DNA from: RHLJ01 sp040222455
GTDB lineage: Bacteria; Bacteroidota; Rhodothermia; Balneolales; Balneolaceae
Length of the DNA: 64,000 nt
Reading direction: 5' to 3'
NCBI GenBank assembly: GCA_040222455.1
Contig: JAVKDD010000008.1
Span: forward strand, 1 to 64,000
A program made the translations under genes and the position numbers. Below are positions 53,252-61,052 of the stretch, in pieces. Every line of letters starts with the position of its first letter. Position 1 is the first letter of the stretch. Below the pieces are notes generated by a model that made no database searches, was not told where the DNA came from, and saw nothing but the letters and a program-made list of their open reading frames with translations.

Positions 53252-54592
53252 TTAGGCATTTCTTTCCAGAAAATGTGTTTTTCCCTCAACCCGATGTAAA
53301 GTACTTCCCATTATCAGTGTCCCCTTTCCATAACGGTTATTAATGCTATCAATGGCTTCATATCGAGCAACGTGCTCGGGCTCATCCTGAAAAAACATAT
53401 TCATCTGTTTGGTCTTATCAATCTTATGAGTCCCAAGAATAATATTTCGAATCTCTAAGCCTTGATCACAGGCTTTATAAATAGCTTCGCCAATTTTATC
53501 CATACACTTCTCATACACATATTTATCAATATTGGTATACCCATCGGTTACAAACCTAAACCCCACGGAAGGTAATTCGCTTTTATTAAATCCGAAGGCG
53601 CCGGAAAAGCTATTCGCCCGTATTTCGTAAGCTCTCATTCGGTAGCAAATTTGATGTATTCCAATCTCAAACTCTCCAAAAATTCGCTCTACGTCGGTAC
53701 TGCCTTCCGAAAAAGTATGCCCGTAACTTACCCCCCATTTAGGAGAGTATTCATCGTTTTCCTCCAGTATTCTAGCTTGGTCTTGTCCCGTAATAGTTTC
53801 AAAAAGCATCTTCCCAAAATTAGCTCCAAAAAGCCGAATGAAGGTAAGTACATTTCCTTTTTCAGCAACGTCGCCAATGGTCTTGTATCCTTCATTCAAA
53901 ATATGTTCATAGCGTTTACTACCAACGCCCCACACTTCGTTTACTTCTAAAGGATAAATAAAAGCCCGTTCTTCAAATCTGGTAAGTACAAGACTTATTC
54001 CCTTTGGTTTATCTAGGCTACTAGATAGCTTAGCATAGGTCTTAGAGCGTGCAATTCCAATTGCCCCATATAGCCTTGTAGTCTGGTAGATTTCATTTTG
54101 AAGACGCTGACCAAAAGCTTCAATTTCTTTCGCTCCTTTATCTTTTAAGAACGTTACGTCCATGAAATACTCATCCATCGAATAGCGCTCTACCTGATGA
54201 GAATACTTTTTAAAGATATGATGTACTTGTTTTGAAATCGCAGTATAAGCGGTATAGTCTACCTGAAGCATGCACACATACGGGCAAAGCTGGTACGCTT
54301 CCAGAGCGCTCATTCCTGTTTTAATACCAAAGGCTCGGGCTTCGTAGGAAGAAGTTGCTACGATCCCTTTTACCGTTCCATTCGGTTTTCTCCAACCACC
54401 AACAATAATAGGTAATCCGTAGAGTCCTTTCCTGAGTTGCTCTACCTGAGCATAGAAACAGGCAAAATCAAAATGAAGGTATAATCTCTCTTTTCTACTA
54501 TGGTGTTGGTGCTCAGGATAGACGGTATTATAGAGCGTAATTCGGTGTACATCGTTCTCTGGTTGAAATGGATTTCCTTTTTTTCTTGGCAT
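53252..54592 (-). CDS. Y-family DNA polymerase (DinB/UmuC type)
   Basis: A 446-residue translesion polymerase. The palm begins YLHFDFACFYAQVEQLRKG, where the first Asp and the F-Y steric-gate pair stand for the usual DxDxFF; the fingers segment GTVKGIVATSSYEARAFGIK and the catalytic YSMDEYFMDVT are intact; the thumb helix-hairpin-helix is PLEVNEVWGVGSKRYEHILN. Length exceeds DinB (about 350) by a C-terminal extension and a short N-terminal lead. It is divergent from the gene at 54661 and close to an SRAP gene, a damage-tolerance neighbourhood. No umuD-like gene is visible. Confidence 0.9.
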   Translation of the reverse strand: MPRKKGNPFQPENDVHRITLYNTVYPEHQHHSRKERLYLHFDFACFYAQVEQLRKGLYGLPIIVGGWRKPNGTVKGIVATSSYEARAFGIKTGMSALEAYQLCPYVCMLQVDYTAYTAISKQVHHIFKKYSHQVERYSMDEYFMDVTFLKDKGAKEIEAFGQRLQNEIYQTTRLYGAIGIARSKTYAKLSSSLDKPKGISLVLTRFEERAFIYPLEVNEVWGVGSKRYEHILNEGYKTIGDVAEKGNVLTFIRLFGANFGKMLFETITGQDQARILEENDEYSPKWGVSYGHTFSEGSTDVERIFGEFEIGIHQICYRMRAYEIRANSFSGAFGFNKSELPSVGFRFVTDGYTNIDKYVYEKCMDKIGEAIYKACDQGLEIRNIILGTHKIDKTKQMNMFFQDEPEHVARYEAIDSINNRYGKGTLIMGSTLHRVEGKTHFLERNA

Positions 54593-54603
54593 TTTATTTT
54601 CTC

Positions 54604-54617
54604 ACATATTGATATGT
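54604..54617. promoter_or_regulatory. Inverted repeat in the polymerase divergent promoter
   Basis: ACATAT-TG-ATATGT (54604-54617) is a perfect 6+6 inverted repeat, 12 bases before the polymerase start codon; CACATAT/ATATGTG arms at 54603-54609 and 54623-54629 form an overlapping one. The 68-base gap between the divergent starts is short enough for one operator to control both genes. It may be an SOS or other damage-responsive site, but no consensus is available to me for this lineage. Confidence 0.45.
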
Positions 54618-54660
54618 ATAATATATGTGTGTAGTTTAAAATGACCAAACTTAAATGGTC

Positions 54661-55275
54661 ATGAATAAGTACCCGCTAATAGAAATGCTCGCTTTTTTTT
54701 CTAGGCATATCCGAATGGATGTTCCCGTATGGAGATTGGAGTATGTTCGGCAAGTAGTGCGTGTAAGATCAAGTCACTCTAAAGTAGAGGGTGGAATTAA
54801 AAAAAGCTTTTATAGTGTAGAAACTAAAGAAGGAGAAATTTTCAATTTAGAATTTAACCAAGAAGATTTACTCTGGTGTTTAGAACAATCTGGGCATAGC
54901 AAAGGCTTTACAATTGATCGAGTGCTGGTACATTGTAAACGGCATAAGCATAGCGCTTCCGATTCTCACCGAATTGTGCCCATTCGATTTGAAGTATTTC
55001 CAGTTGAATTGATTGAACGAAAAACTCCTATTGAACTCGCCTTAATCGACCGAATTAAACCATATCGCTTTAAACGGGGAAAGCATGGTTCTATTCAAGT
55101 AAAATCAATAGAAACTCAGCACAATGAACCCAAACTTACTGAGAAGAACCTAAATTATGTGGTCGAAGATACCGATGGAAGATTTTACCATGTACTCTTT
55201 GTTCCTGACCTTTTAGATTGGAGATTTATGCAGGAAGTAGATGAGCAGTTTTTCTTCGTGCGAAAGCTAAAATAA
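54661..55275 (+). CDS. Hypothetical protein of the polymerase/SRAP neighbourhood
   Basis: About 204 residues, no signal and no membrane segment, with many His/Lys/Arg residues. Two similar beta-rich halves are visible: KKSFYSVETKEGEIFNLEFN followed by LLWCLEQSG, and later LNYVVEDTDGRFYHVLFVPD followed by LLDWRFMQEVD, so it may be an internal duplication. I recognise no family. It is divergent from the polymerase gene with a shared operator-like repeat and overlaps the convergent SRAP gene by 9 bases, so a role in DNA-damage tolerance is a guess from position. ATG 54655 would add two residues. Confidence 0.6.
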   Translation: MNKYPLIEMLAFFSRHIRMDVPVWRLEYVRQVVRVRSSHSKVEGGIKKSFYSVETKEGEIFNLEFNQEDLLWCLEQSGHSKGFTIDRVLVHCKRHKHSASDSHRIVPIRFEVFPVELIERKTPIELALIDRIKPYRFKRGKHGSIQVKSIETQHNEPKLTEKNLNYVVEDTDGRFYHVLFVPDLLDWRFMQEVDEQFFFVRKLK

Positions 55276-55977
55276 GGTAGATGGATTAAGTAGCTCTGCA
55301 AAGTTATTCCTAGAGTTGCTAACCTGTGAAGAAGCAATATAAGTTTCCATATCATCTACTGGATACGGATTTAACATATCAATAAGATAATCAGGGGTAT
55401 GATCTGGATTCAACCAGTCATCAAACTCAGTTGGGTGTAAGAAAGCGGGCATTCGATCATGTACTTTTTCAACCATAGTATTGGGTTCGGTAGTAATAAT
55501 TGAAAACGAACCCATCCCGTCGTTGGGACTAACTTTGGAGTAAATACCCGCAGCGCCTATAAATTTACCTTCTTTAGGTTTAAATAAATGTGCTTTTTTA
55601 CTGCCCTTTACCCCTGAAAATTCAAAGAAACTATTCATAGGAACAATACAACGAATCTGTTTTTCCTGAAAATCTTTCCCCCACATTTTACTCTTTAAAA
55701 GCTTGTCATCTCTCGTATTAAAAGTCGAATATTTGAAGTTAGGTTTTCCATCTTTTGGGAGCCATTTCATATACCACCAGTACATAGATTCCATGACTCG
55801 CTCAGCTTCATCATTCACATAACAAACGGGCATTACTGAAGTCGGAGCTGCATTGTAATTTGCAAAGTAGTGGTCAGTCTGTATACCAGGTTTTTGATAA
55901 ACTCCTTTATCAACTGCATTCAAGAAATCCTCAAGTTCCTGTTGTTGCTCATAAGTAAGTGTATAACGTCCACACAT
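55267..55977 (-). CDS. SRAP domain protein (HMCES/YedK type)
   Basis: A 236-residue SOS-response-associated peptidase-fold protein that covalently shields abasic sites in single-stranded DNA. The catalytic Cys2 is exposed after Met removal in MCGRYTLTYEQQQELEDF. Other conserved sites: YNAAPTSVMPVCY (Asn), KYSTFNTRDDKLLKSKMW, RCIVPMNSFFEF (Glu) and VEKVHDRMPAFLHPTEFDDW (His). Length is normal. It is 675 bases from the Y-family polymerase and overlaps the convergent gene at 54661 by 9 bases. Confidence 0.95.
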   Translation of the reverse strand: MCGRYTLTYEQQQELEDFLNAVDKGVYQKPGIQTDHYFANYNAAPTSVMPVCYVNDEAERVMESMYWWYMKWLPKDGKPNFKYSTFNTRDDKLLKSKMWGKDFQEKQIRCIVPMNSFFEFSGVKGSKKAHLFKPKEGKFIGAAGIYSKVSPNDGMGSFSIITTEPNTMVEKVHDRMPAFLHPTEFDDWLNPDHTPDYLIDMLNPYPVDDMETYIASSQVSNSRNNFAELLNPSTLF

Positions 55978-56133
55978 AGGAAATTTTTCTTTTATTATAA
56001 CACTATGTGTTGAAGTGAAAAAATTATTTGAGCTCTGGTGTGGTAAAAAGTTTATTCTTTGAATGAGTCTTCTGCTTTTTTGCTACTTAGAAACAGGATT
56101 TTATACCGAAACCTCAGATTCACGAGCACAAAA

Positions 56134-56164
56134 AAACCAGCTCTTGCACTGCAAAAGCTGGTTT
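56134..56164. terminator. Strong hairpin terminator left of the integrase region
   Basis: AAACCAGCT (56134-56142) pairs with AGCTGGTTT (56156-56164), and the 13 bases between them can extend the stem (CTTGC/GCAAAAG). It has A-rich sequence on the left and T-rich on the right, so it can work in either direction. It lies in the 376-base gap between the SRAP gene and the integrase. No coding frame in this gap is credible. Confidence 0.75.
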
Positions 56165-56279
56165 AAAAGTAAGTGCTCACGAATGGAGTCGAAATACGAA
56201 ATCAAGGTCACTCAATTCTTGTCTATTTATACATTAAAATGCGTTTTTGTAATGTATAGGTATTATTAAATCTACCCTC

Positions 56280-56343
56280 ATTGTAATATTTGTTCCACCA
56301 ATGTTCTACAAATTAATTAAATTGGTGGAACAAATATTACAAT
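56280..56343. repeat. Perfect 23-bp inverted repeat upstream of the integrase gene
   Basis: Arms at 56280-56302 and 56321-56343 are exact complements over 23 bases, separated by an 18-base AT-rich spacer. The right arm ends 10 bases before the integrase ATG. The arms contain TTTGTTCCACC and its complement. Such a structure can be a recombinase binding site or operator; as a 5' hairpin it would shield the integrase start. No T run follows, so it is not a typical terminator. Confidence 0.9.
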
Positions 56344-56353
56344 TTAAACTGAA

Positions 56354-57580
56354 ATGCCTTCTACTTTCAAGCTCGTTATTAGACAAGATAGACCCAATGG
56401 GAAAGGTGAGTGCCCTATTTACCTTAGGATCACTTGTGATCGAAAAAAGAAATACCATAATACAGGCGTAAGACTGATACCGAAATATTGGAATGATGAA
56501 AGTGAATTAGTCAGAAAAAATCATAGAACCTATTCAAAGATAAATGATGATCTCGAAAGGTTACTCGATAAAGCCAAACAGGCAGCAAGAGAACTTAGAA
56601 GAGATGAAAAAGAAACAGTATCAGCTATAAAAGATCGACTTATTGGTGCCTCCACTAATAATTTTTTCTCGCTTGCTGACGAGTATCAGAATGGACTTGA
56701 ACTAAACCAACAATATCATCTTAGTAGGCATGTTAAAACTTCCATTCGAAAGCTTGAGGATTTTAATGGCTCCCGAAATCTTCTTTACACAGAAATTAAT
56801 AGTGACTACTTAGAACGCTTTAAAAAGCATTTAATGACTGTCAAAGGAAATAAAGGTTCAACCATTCAAAAGAACCTTGGAAATATTCGTACAGTTATCG
56901 AATTAGCTCGCAGAAGAGGGTTGATATTTCGAGATCCTTTTGAAAATTTTGAACCTGTTAAATTGGGTCAGACTATATACAAGACTAAACTTAGCCTTGA
57001 AGAAATTCAAATTTTAGAAAATATAGAATTAGAAAAAGAAAGTACTCTTTGGCATGCCCGAAATGCATTCGTTTTATCATTTTATCTTTGTGGAATGAGA
57101 TTTGGAGATATTGCTACCCTTAAATGGAAAAATGTTGTGAATGGCCTACTTGAATATCAAATGAATAAAACAGGAAAGTCCATTCATATTGAAATACCTA
57201 ATGGTGCAGAAAAAATTTTAAGACTATATAAAAATAAAAAAGCTACAAACGATGATTACATTTACCCCTTTTGTTCCAATACTAATTCTGATAATCAAAT
57301 GAAAATAAAACAAAAAATAAGTTCCTGGAATGCACTTATTAACGGACAGAATAAAGGAAAGATTTCAGGACTTAAACTATTAGCAAAGTTAGCAGAGATT
57401 GAAAAACCTATCTCAATGCATGTTGCACGACATAGTTTTGCTCAGCATATGGCTGAAAAGGGAATTTCTATGTATAAAATGATGCTGTTATTAGGTCACA
57501 ATTCACTTAAAACTACCGAACAGTACTTAGATACAATAAATGTGAAGGTTGCTAATGAGACTTTAAGGAAAATATTCTAA
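56354..57580 (+). CDS. Tyrosine-type site-specific integrase
   Basis: 408 residues. An N-terminal arm-binding domain (FKLVIRQDRPNGKGECPIYL, typical of Bacteroidota integrases), a SAM-like core-binding domain (about residues 105-200, FSLADEYQNGLELNQQYHLS), and the catalytic domain with Arg in CGMRFGDIATLKW, His-x-x-Arg in HVARHSFAQHMAEKG, LLGHNSLKTTEQYL with the terminal His and the nucleophilic Tyr. All active-site residues are present, so it should be functional. Its ATG is 10 bases after the large inverted repeat. The next gene begins 11 bases after its stop. Confidence 0.96.
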   Translation: MPSTFKLVIRQDRPNGKGECPIYLRITCDRKKKYHNTGVRLIPKYWNDESELVRKNHRTYSKINDDLERLLDKAKQAARELRRDEKETVSAIKDRLIGASTNNFFSLADEYQNGLELNQQYHLSRHVKTSIRKLEDFNGSRNLLYTEINSDYLERFKKHLMTVKGNKGSTIQKNLGNIRTVIELARRRGLIFRDPFENFEPVKLGQTIYKTKLSLEEIQILENIELEKESTLWHARNAFVLSFYLCGMRFGDIATLKWKNVVNGLLEYQMNKTGKSIHIEIPNGAEKILRLYKNKKATNDDYIYPFCSNTNSDNQMKIKQKISSWNALINGQNKGKISGLKLLAKLAEIEKPISMHVARHSFAQHMAEKGISMYKMMLLLGHNSLKTTEQYLDTINVKVANETLRKIF

Positions 57581-57591
57581 AAACAGAATTT

Positions 57592-58461
57592 ATGAGTCAA
57601 GAAGCACATCAAAAATATTCAGCTGCAGTCGGTAAATATTTCGAAGATTATCCAAAGCATATCAATGGCGTAGAGACTGTCTCTGAAATAAATATTAGGT
57701 TCAAATTATACTGTAAGACACTAGTCACAATTGGGCTGGAAGAATCCAATACATTTTATACACAAGCGAAAGAAGAATGTGAGAAAAATTTTATTACTTA
57801 TAATCTACGAACAAAAAAATGGGAAGATTACTTTGAAATTTTTAATCGATTGCATATAAAAAATAATAGAGAGGACTATTATCATCCTAGATCAAATGAA
57901 ATACAGAATATATTAAATCAGGAATTACATGATGATCGAGCTGTTTATTTCTGTGGTATTGAAATTATGAATCAAAACATTAACACAATAGAAGCAAATA
58001 ATGAGTGGTGGGAATTACAATTGTTTAAACATTTACTTGCAATCGAATACGTTAGAAGTGAACTAGATGTAGAAGCATATATTTCCTCTCTTGAGAATGT
58101 TAAAATAATAAATACTGACCTAGTTGTTGACAAATATATTACTAATAAACAAGTAGATAATAATGATGAAAAGAACCAAAATTTTCTAGAGAACAGATTA
58201 AAACGGGTTCTTGAATCAAACAATCATATTATACCAATTAAGTTAGCATTTTTTGGAATAGTTAAATCAAGTGGGAACTATATTAGGGATGAAATCGCAT
58301 TAAAAGAAGCAAATAAAATACATTTAAAATTAAACCATCGTCTTCTATACAACAGTAAAAATAGTCTTCATTCTTTAAAGTCTGCACACCTTAAACACAA
58401 CAGGGATGAAAAGCTGAAAGAGATTGAACAAATTATAAATGATAGTAAAGATACCACTTAA
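57592..58461 (+). CDS. Unknown protein of the integrase region
   Basis: 289 residues, helix-rich, no signal or membrane segment, charged and AT-rich in codon use. Noticeable segments are RAVYFCGIEIMNQNINTIEA, NEWWELQLFKHLLAIEYVRS and the Lys/Asn-rich C-terminus SLHSLKSAHLKHNRDEKLKE. The overall helical layout and position after an integrase vaguely recall RteC-type regulators of Bacteroidetes elements, but the motifs do not fit well enough to assign it. It lies 11 bases after the integrase and is followed by a palindrome at 58474. Function unknown. Confidence 0.6.
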   Translation: MSQEAHQKYSAAVGKYFEDYPKHINGVETVSEINIRFKLYCKTLVTIGLEESNTFYTQAKEECEKNFITYNLRTKKWEDYFEIFNRLHIKNNREDYYHPRSNEIQNILNQELHDDRAVYFCGIEIMNQNINTIEANNEWWELQLFKHLLAIEYVRSELDVEAYISSLENVKIINTDLVVDKYITNKQVDNNDEKNQNFLENRLKRVLESNNHIIPIKLAFFGIVKSSGNYIRDEIALKEANKIHLKLNHRLLYNSKNSLHSLKSAHLKHNRDEKLKEIEQIINDSKDTT

Positions 58462-58473
58462 TAAATGACATAA

Positions 58474-58497
58474 TCACTTATGTGGATCATTAAGTGA
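58474..58497. promoter_or_regulatory. Inverted repeat before the HTH gene (operator candidate)
   Basis: TCACTTA (58474-58480) and TAAGTGA (58491-58497) are perfect complements separated by 10 bases. The pair lies 53 bases before the ATG of the excisionase-like HTH gene, and a further CCACTTA occurs just upstream near 58454. It is well placed to bind a small HTH protein or Xis. Confidence 0.45.
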
Positions 58498-58549
58498 ATC
58501 TAGGAATATTTTCTGCTCAATTTACAATTAACAATTCTAGTTGAGTAAT

Positions 58550-58846
58550 ATGAAAAACCACATAATTATAGCTACAAGTGAAAATTTTCGAGAAATCCTT
58601 TCGGTAACTGTAGAGGAAATTCTTGCACGCCGCATCCCACAAATAATGCGACAAGCCAACCGTAAAGAATACCTAACTACTTCTGAACTTGAAGAGTTAA
58701 CAGGTATGACAAGTAGAACTCAAAAATATCACCGTGATGCTGGAAATCTTGAATTTTCTCAAGAAGGTAGACGAATCCTTTATAAGACTGATGACATTGA
58801 AGCATTCATACTCGATAGAAGAGTGACAAGAAAGGTAGGGGTATAG
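58550..58846 (+). CDS. Small HTH protein, excisionase/AlpA-like
   Basis: 98 residues from ATG 58550 (a TTG at 58541 would add three). The second half is a winged-HTH of the HTH_17/MerR-like kind: YLTTSELEELTGMTSRTQKY, then RDAGNLEFSQEGRRILYKTD and DIEAFILDRRV. In integrative elements such proteins act as excisionases or as switch regulators that bend DNA at the att site. The N-terminal half (FREILSVTVEEILARRIPQI) is helical and may dimerise. It precedes small gene 58850 by three bases. Confidence 0.82.
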   Translation: MKNHIIIATSENFREILSVTVEEILARRIPQIMRQANRKEYLTTSELEELTGMTSRTQKYHRDAGNLEFSQEGRRILYKTDDIEAFILDRRVTRKVGV

Positions 58847-58849
58847 AAT

Positions 58850-59128
58850 ATGAACCCTAAAAAGAAAGAGGACTTCCACTGGAATGGAACTCCTCTTAAA
58901 ATCGCAAAATCAGTACGAAATCGCTCAATAAAAATAGCTAATTCTTTGGCTATTGACAAAGCTTATGATGATGGCTATCAATTTGCTGAGATGGAAACTA
59001 CCCTTGTATCAGGATTTCATTTATCACTCAGAATCAAAGCACATCTAATACTTAAGTATAGCTTTTACGAAGTAGACTCATTCTATTCTGGTTATTACAA
59101 AGCTAAAGAGGTAAATCGTGGATACTAA
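58850..59128 (+). CDS. Small hypothetical protein
   Basis: 92 residues with a mostly basic N-terminus (KKKEDFHWNGTPLKIAKSVR) and a hydrophobic-aromatic C-terminal half (FHLSLRIKAHLILKYSFYEV, DSFYSGYYKAKEVNRGY). No family recognised. It is tightly placed: 3 bases after the HTH gene and overlapping the next gene by 11 bases, so it is translated from the same transcript. Confidence 0.6.
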   Translation: MNPKKKEDFHWNGTPLKIAKSVRNRSIKIANSLAIDKAYDDGYQFAEMETTLVSGFHLSLRIKAHLILKYSFYEVDSFYSGYYKAKEVNRGY

Positions 59129-59885
59129 AAAAAGGCACTTAGAAATTAAAGTTTGGGATTACTCTTTCTTCTCTGAGTTTTCATATTCTGAAAAGCTTTT
59201 CTACTGGTTTGTTTATTGCCATTGTGACAATGTGGGAGTATATCAACATAACCCAAAATTAGCAGCGTTTCATTGTGGTGAGGGTTTGGATTTGGATTCG
59301 TTTATATCAAAAATGAATACTGATGAAGTCCTAATTGAACCTTTGACCAACAAGAAATTTTGGTTGCCGAAGTTTGTACAAGAAACTTGGAAAAACTTAT
59401 CCCCTAATAATAACCTTGGTAAATCGTGTTATACTTTACTCGTAAAACATAGTCTTTTAGATAGATTCGAAAGAGAGTTTCCTCAATGTATTCAAATTGA
59501 GGGTTTTGTTGAGGCTATTCAAAATAAAGAGAAAAGCTTAGTAGGATTACCCATTCCCAAAAGCTTACAGAATCCTGGGGCTGACCTGGGGCTGGGCAAG
59601 GTTAAGCCTGGGTCCTTTACCTTTAACAATAACATATCCAATAACGGAAACAAAGACATTACCACTAGCACAGCTATGAATGAAATACTTACTGGGGTTC
59701 CAAATAGAATAATAACTAGCCCTGAACATGTATTGATCGAAGATCTTGATTCCATAAGGAGATCACTTAAAATAGGTGTTGAACAATATGTGATTCACTC
59801 TTATGAGTTTATCTCAAGACTTAATTGGGACGACTTAGATTGGGAGAATTTTTTAGTCGCATTAAGAAACCACCTTGAACCTTAA
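59118..59885 (+). CDS. Phage-type replication/replisome-organiser-like protein
   Basis: 255 residues, GTG start at 59118 inside the previous gene. The N-terminus (IKVWDYSFFSEFSYSEKLFYWFVYCHCDNVGVYQHNP) resembles the first part of many phage replication proteins: a W/F-rich segment, then LFYxFVYxHCDNVGVY. The middle carries NNNLGKSCYTLLVKHSLL, then a Pro/Gly/Leu linker (NPGADLGLGKVKPGS) and Asn/Thr-rich sequence typical of these proteins, then a short acidic helical end (NWDDLDWENFLVALRNHLEP). No primase or helicase motif is visible. The call rests on pattern memory, so it is moderate. An origin-like noncoding stretch follows it immediately. Confidence 0.6.
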   Translation: MDTKKRHLEIKVWDYSFFSEFSYSEKLFYWFVYCHCDNVGVYQHNPKLAAFHCGEGLDLDSFISKMNTDEVLIEPLTNKKFWLPKFVQETWKNLSPNNNLGKSCYTLLVKHSLLDRFEREFPQCIQIEGFVEAIQNKEKSLVGLPIPKSLQNPGADLGLGKVKPGSFTFNNNISNNGNKDITTSTAMNEILTGVPNRIITSPEHVLIEDLDSIRRSLKIGVEQYVIHSYEFISRLNWDDLDWENFLVALRNHLEP

Positions 59886-59941
59886 TTGATATGAATATTA
59901 TAGAAGCAAATTGTAAACAGTTGACAATTCAATAAAAACAG

Positions 59942-60076
59942 ATACTCGACAAAACATGGATAAAACATCGATAAACTTAGCCACCCCGATTTAGTAAAGG
60001 TAATTACAGGTTTTCCAACATAATCTCGATAAGGATCGGAGAATAATTTAATTAAACGCGGTAAAAGCTCGATGAA
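59942..60076. other. Noncoding stretch with TCGAT-like short repeats, possible origin
   Basis: The 230 bases between the replication-like gene and the terS-like gene contain no frame of note. Short related motifs occur four times: CTCGACAAAA near 59945, CATCGATAAA near 59966, TCTCGATAAG near 60024 and GCTCGATGAA near 60067, one more degenerate (CATGGATAAA). AATTGT...ACAATT at 59909-59928 is an inverted repeat. They could be iterons for the adjacent replication protein. CCACCCC (59981-59987) recurs at 60618-60624 and 60910-60916. Confidence 0.4.
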
Positions 60077-60115
60077 TTATATACCCCAATTTTTTAACTG
60101 AAAAAACTTAAAATT

Positions 60116-60598
60116 ATGACTTCAAATACTCCTTGGACTAAGCTAAGTAATGAAACTCAAATAGCATTCCATGCATTTACAATCTACCGTGACCTAGGAG
60201 CCAACAGGTCATACAGTAATGTAGTCAATGCTTTGAAAAAGGAACCTGGTTATAAACGCCAGATTGAAACCTGGAGTAGTAAATACCAATGGGTTTACCG
60301 TGCAGGTAGCTATGATTCTCATATCGATCTTATAAAAATTGAGTGTGCCGAGGCTAATATAATTGAACTTCAAGATGTAGCCTTTAACGGTGCTAAAGAA
60401 GCGCTTGAGCGTTTAATAGATATTGGTGTTCATCAACATTATTGCGAGAATTATGAATTGAAGGCTATTGAAATCCTTCTTAAATCTGTTGGTTTGGTTA
60501 ATAACGGCACTCATTTAAAAATGACTTTAAGAAATCTGCAGGATAGCTCTGGTAAAGTCGATCTGGAAGCATTGATAGCACAGTATTCTAAGTTTTAA
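60116..60598 (+). CDS. Terminase small subunit-like DNA-binding protein
   Basis: 160 residues, soluble. The N-terminus AFHAFTIYRDLGANRSYSNV followed by IETWSSKYQWVYRAGSYDSH matches a pattern seen in phage and prophage proteins annotated as terminase small subunits or their relatives: an alternating helix, an HTH-like section and the W-S-x-K-Y-x-W-V-x-R-A-x-x-Y-D signature. The C-terminal helices (AKEALERLIDIGVHQHYCEN) may oligomerise. There is no large terminase gene in the window, so if the call is right it may redirect a helper phage's packaging motor. Resemblance by eye only. Confidence 0.6.
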   Translation: MTSNTPWTKLSNETQIAFHAFTIYRDLGANRSYSNVVNALKKEPGYKRQIETWSSKYQWVYRAGSYDSHIDLIKIECAEANIIELQDVAFNGAKEALERLIDIGVHQHYCENYELKAIEILLKSVGLVNNGTHLKMTLRNLQDSSGKVDLEALIAQYSKF

Positions 60599-60674
60599 TA
60601 TTTATCAGTATTGAATGCCACCCCATGTCACCTATCTTGTATATCTTGGAATGTAAAGTAAACCATTACATACC

Positions 60675-60890
60675 ATGTACTCAGATGATGAGATCTATAT
60701 TGAACCAGATTTGGGGCAAACCGTAAGTCTAGATATTGATGATATTAACGATATAGCTTATCAAGCATACAAAACGGGTGAAACCACTTTTATTCAGGAT
60801 ATGGAAGTTAGAGTGGTAAAGTACTCACAACTTGAGCCTTTAGGGTTTTGCCAAGGTCATAGAGTAAGAATTTCTATCATGAGGGTTTAG
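60675..60890 (+). CDS. Small acidic hypothetical protein
   Basis: 71 residues, acidic N-terminus (YSDDEIYIEPDLGQTVSLDI) and a basic end (GHRVRISIMRV). The middle strand pattern suggests a small single-domain protein. I recognise no family. It is the last plus-strand gene of the integrase element; downstream to 61052 there is no gene, and the next genes are on the other strand. Likely real because it keeps the AT-rich codon use, but the frame is short. Confidence 0.5.
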   Translation: MYSDDEIYIEPDLGQTVSLDIDDINDIAYQAYKTGETTFIQDMEVRVVKYSQLEPLGFCQGHRVRISIMRV

Positions 60891-61052
60891 AAGGATTTGG
60901 CACTATAAACCACCCCAACCGGAAGGATTTTGATTGAGGCAGTTTAAGGTGCTTTAGGTACTTGAAAGAGTTTGTAATTGAGTAGTCATTACATAAAACT
61001 TTACCACTTTATTAATCACATACATTCAACCTGATAATATTCAACCAATACT

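Larger units (their letters stand above)
56280..60890. mobile_element. Putative phage satellite (PICI-like) or small integrative element
   Basis: From left to right: perfect inverted repeat, tyrosine integrase, unknown gene, excisionase-like HTH gene, small unknown gene, phage-replication-like gene, noncoding region with short repeats, terminase-small-subunit-like gene and a small gene, all on the plus strand. No capsid, portal, large terminase, tail, relaxase or transposase gene is present. Integrase plus xis-like, replication and lone terS-like genes is the gene set that defines phage-inducible islands. The right end is not fixed; the element could extend beyond the defence genes at 61-64 kb. 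No tRNA is next to it and no att repeat was found. Confidence 0.55.

Noticed and set aside
56063..56269. Open frame of 68 codons left of the integrase
   Set aside because: It crosses the strong hairpin at 56134-56164 and has no recognisable start region.
56280..56343. Terminal inverted repeats of an insertion sequence
   Set aside because: The two arms are only 18 bases apart with no transposase between them.
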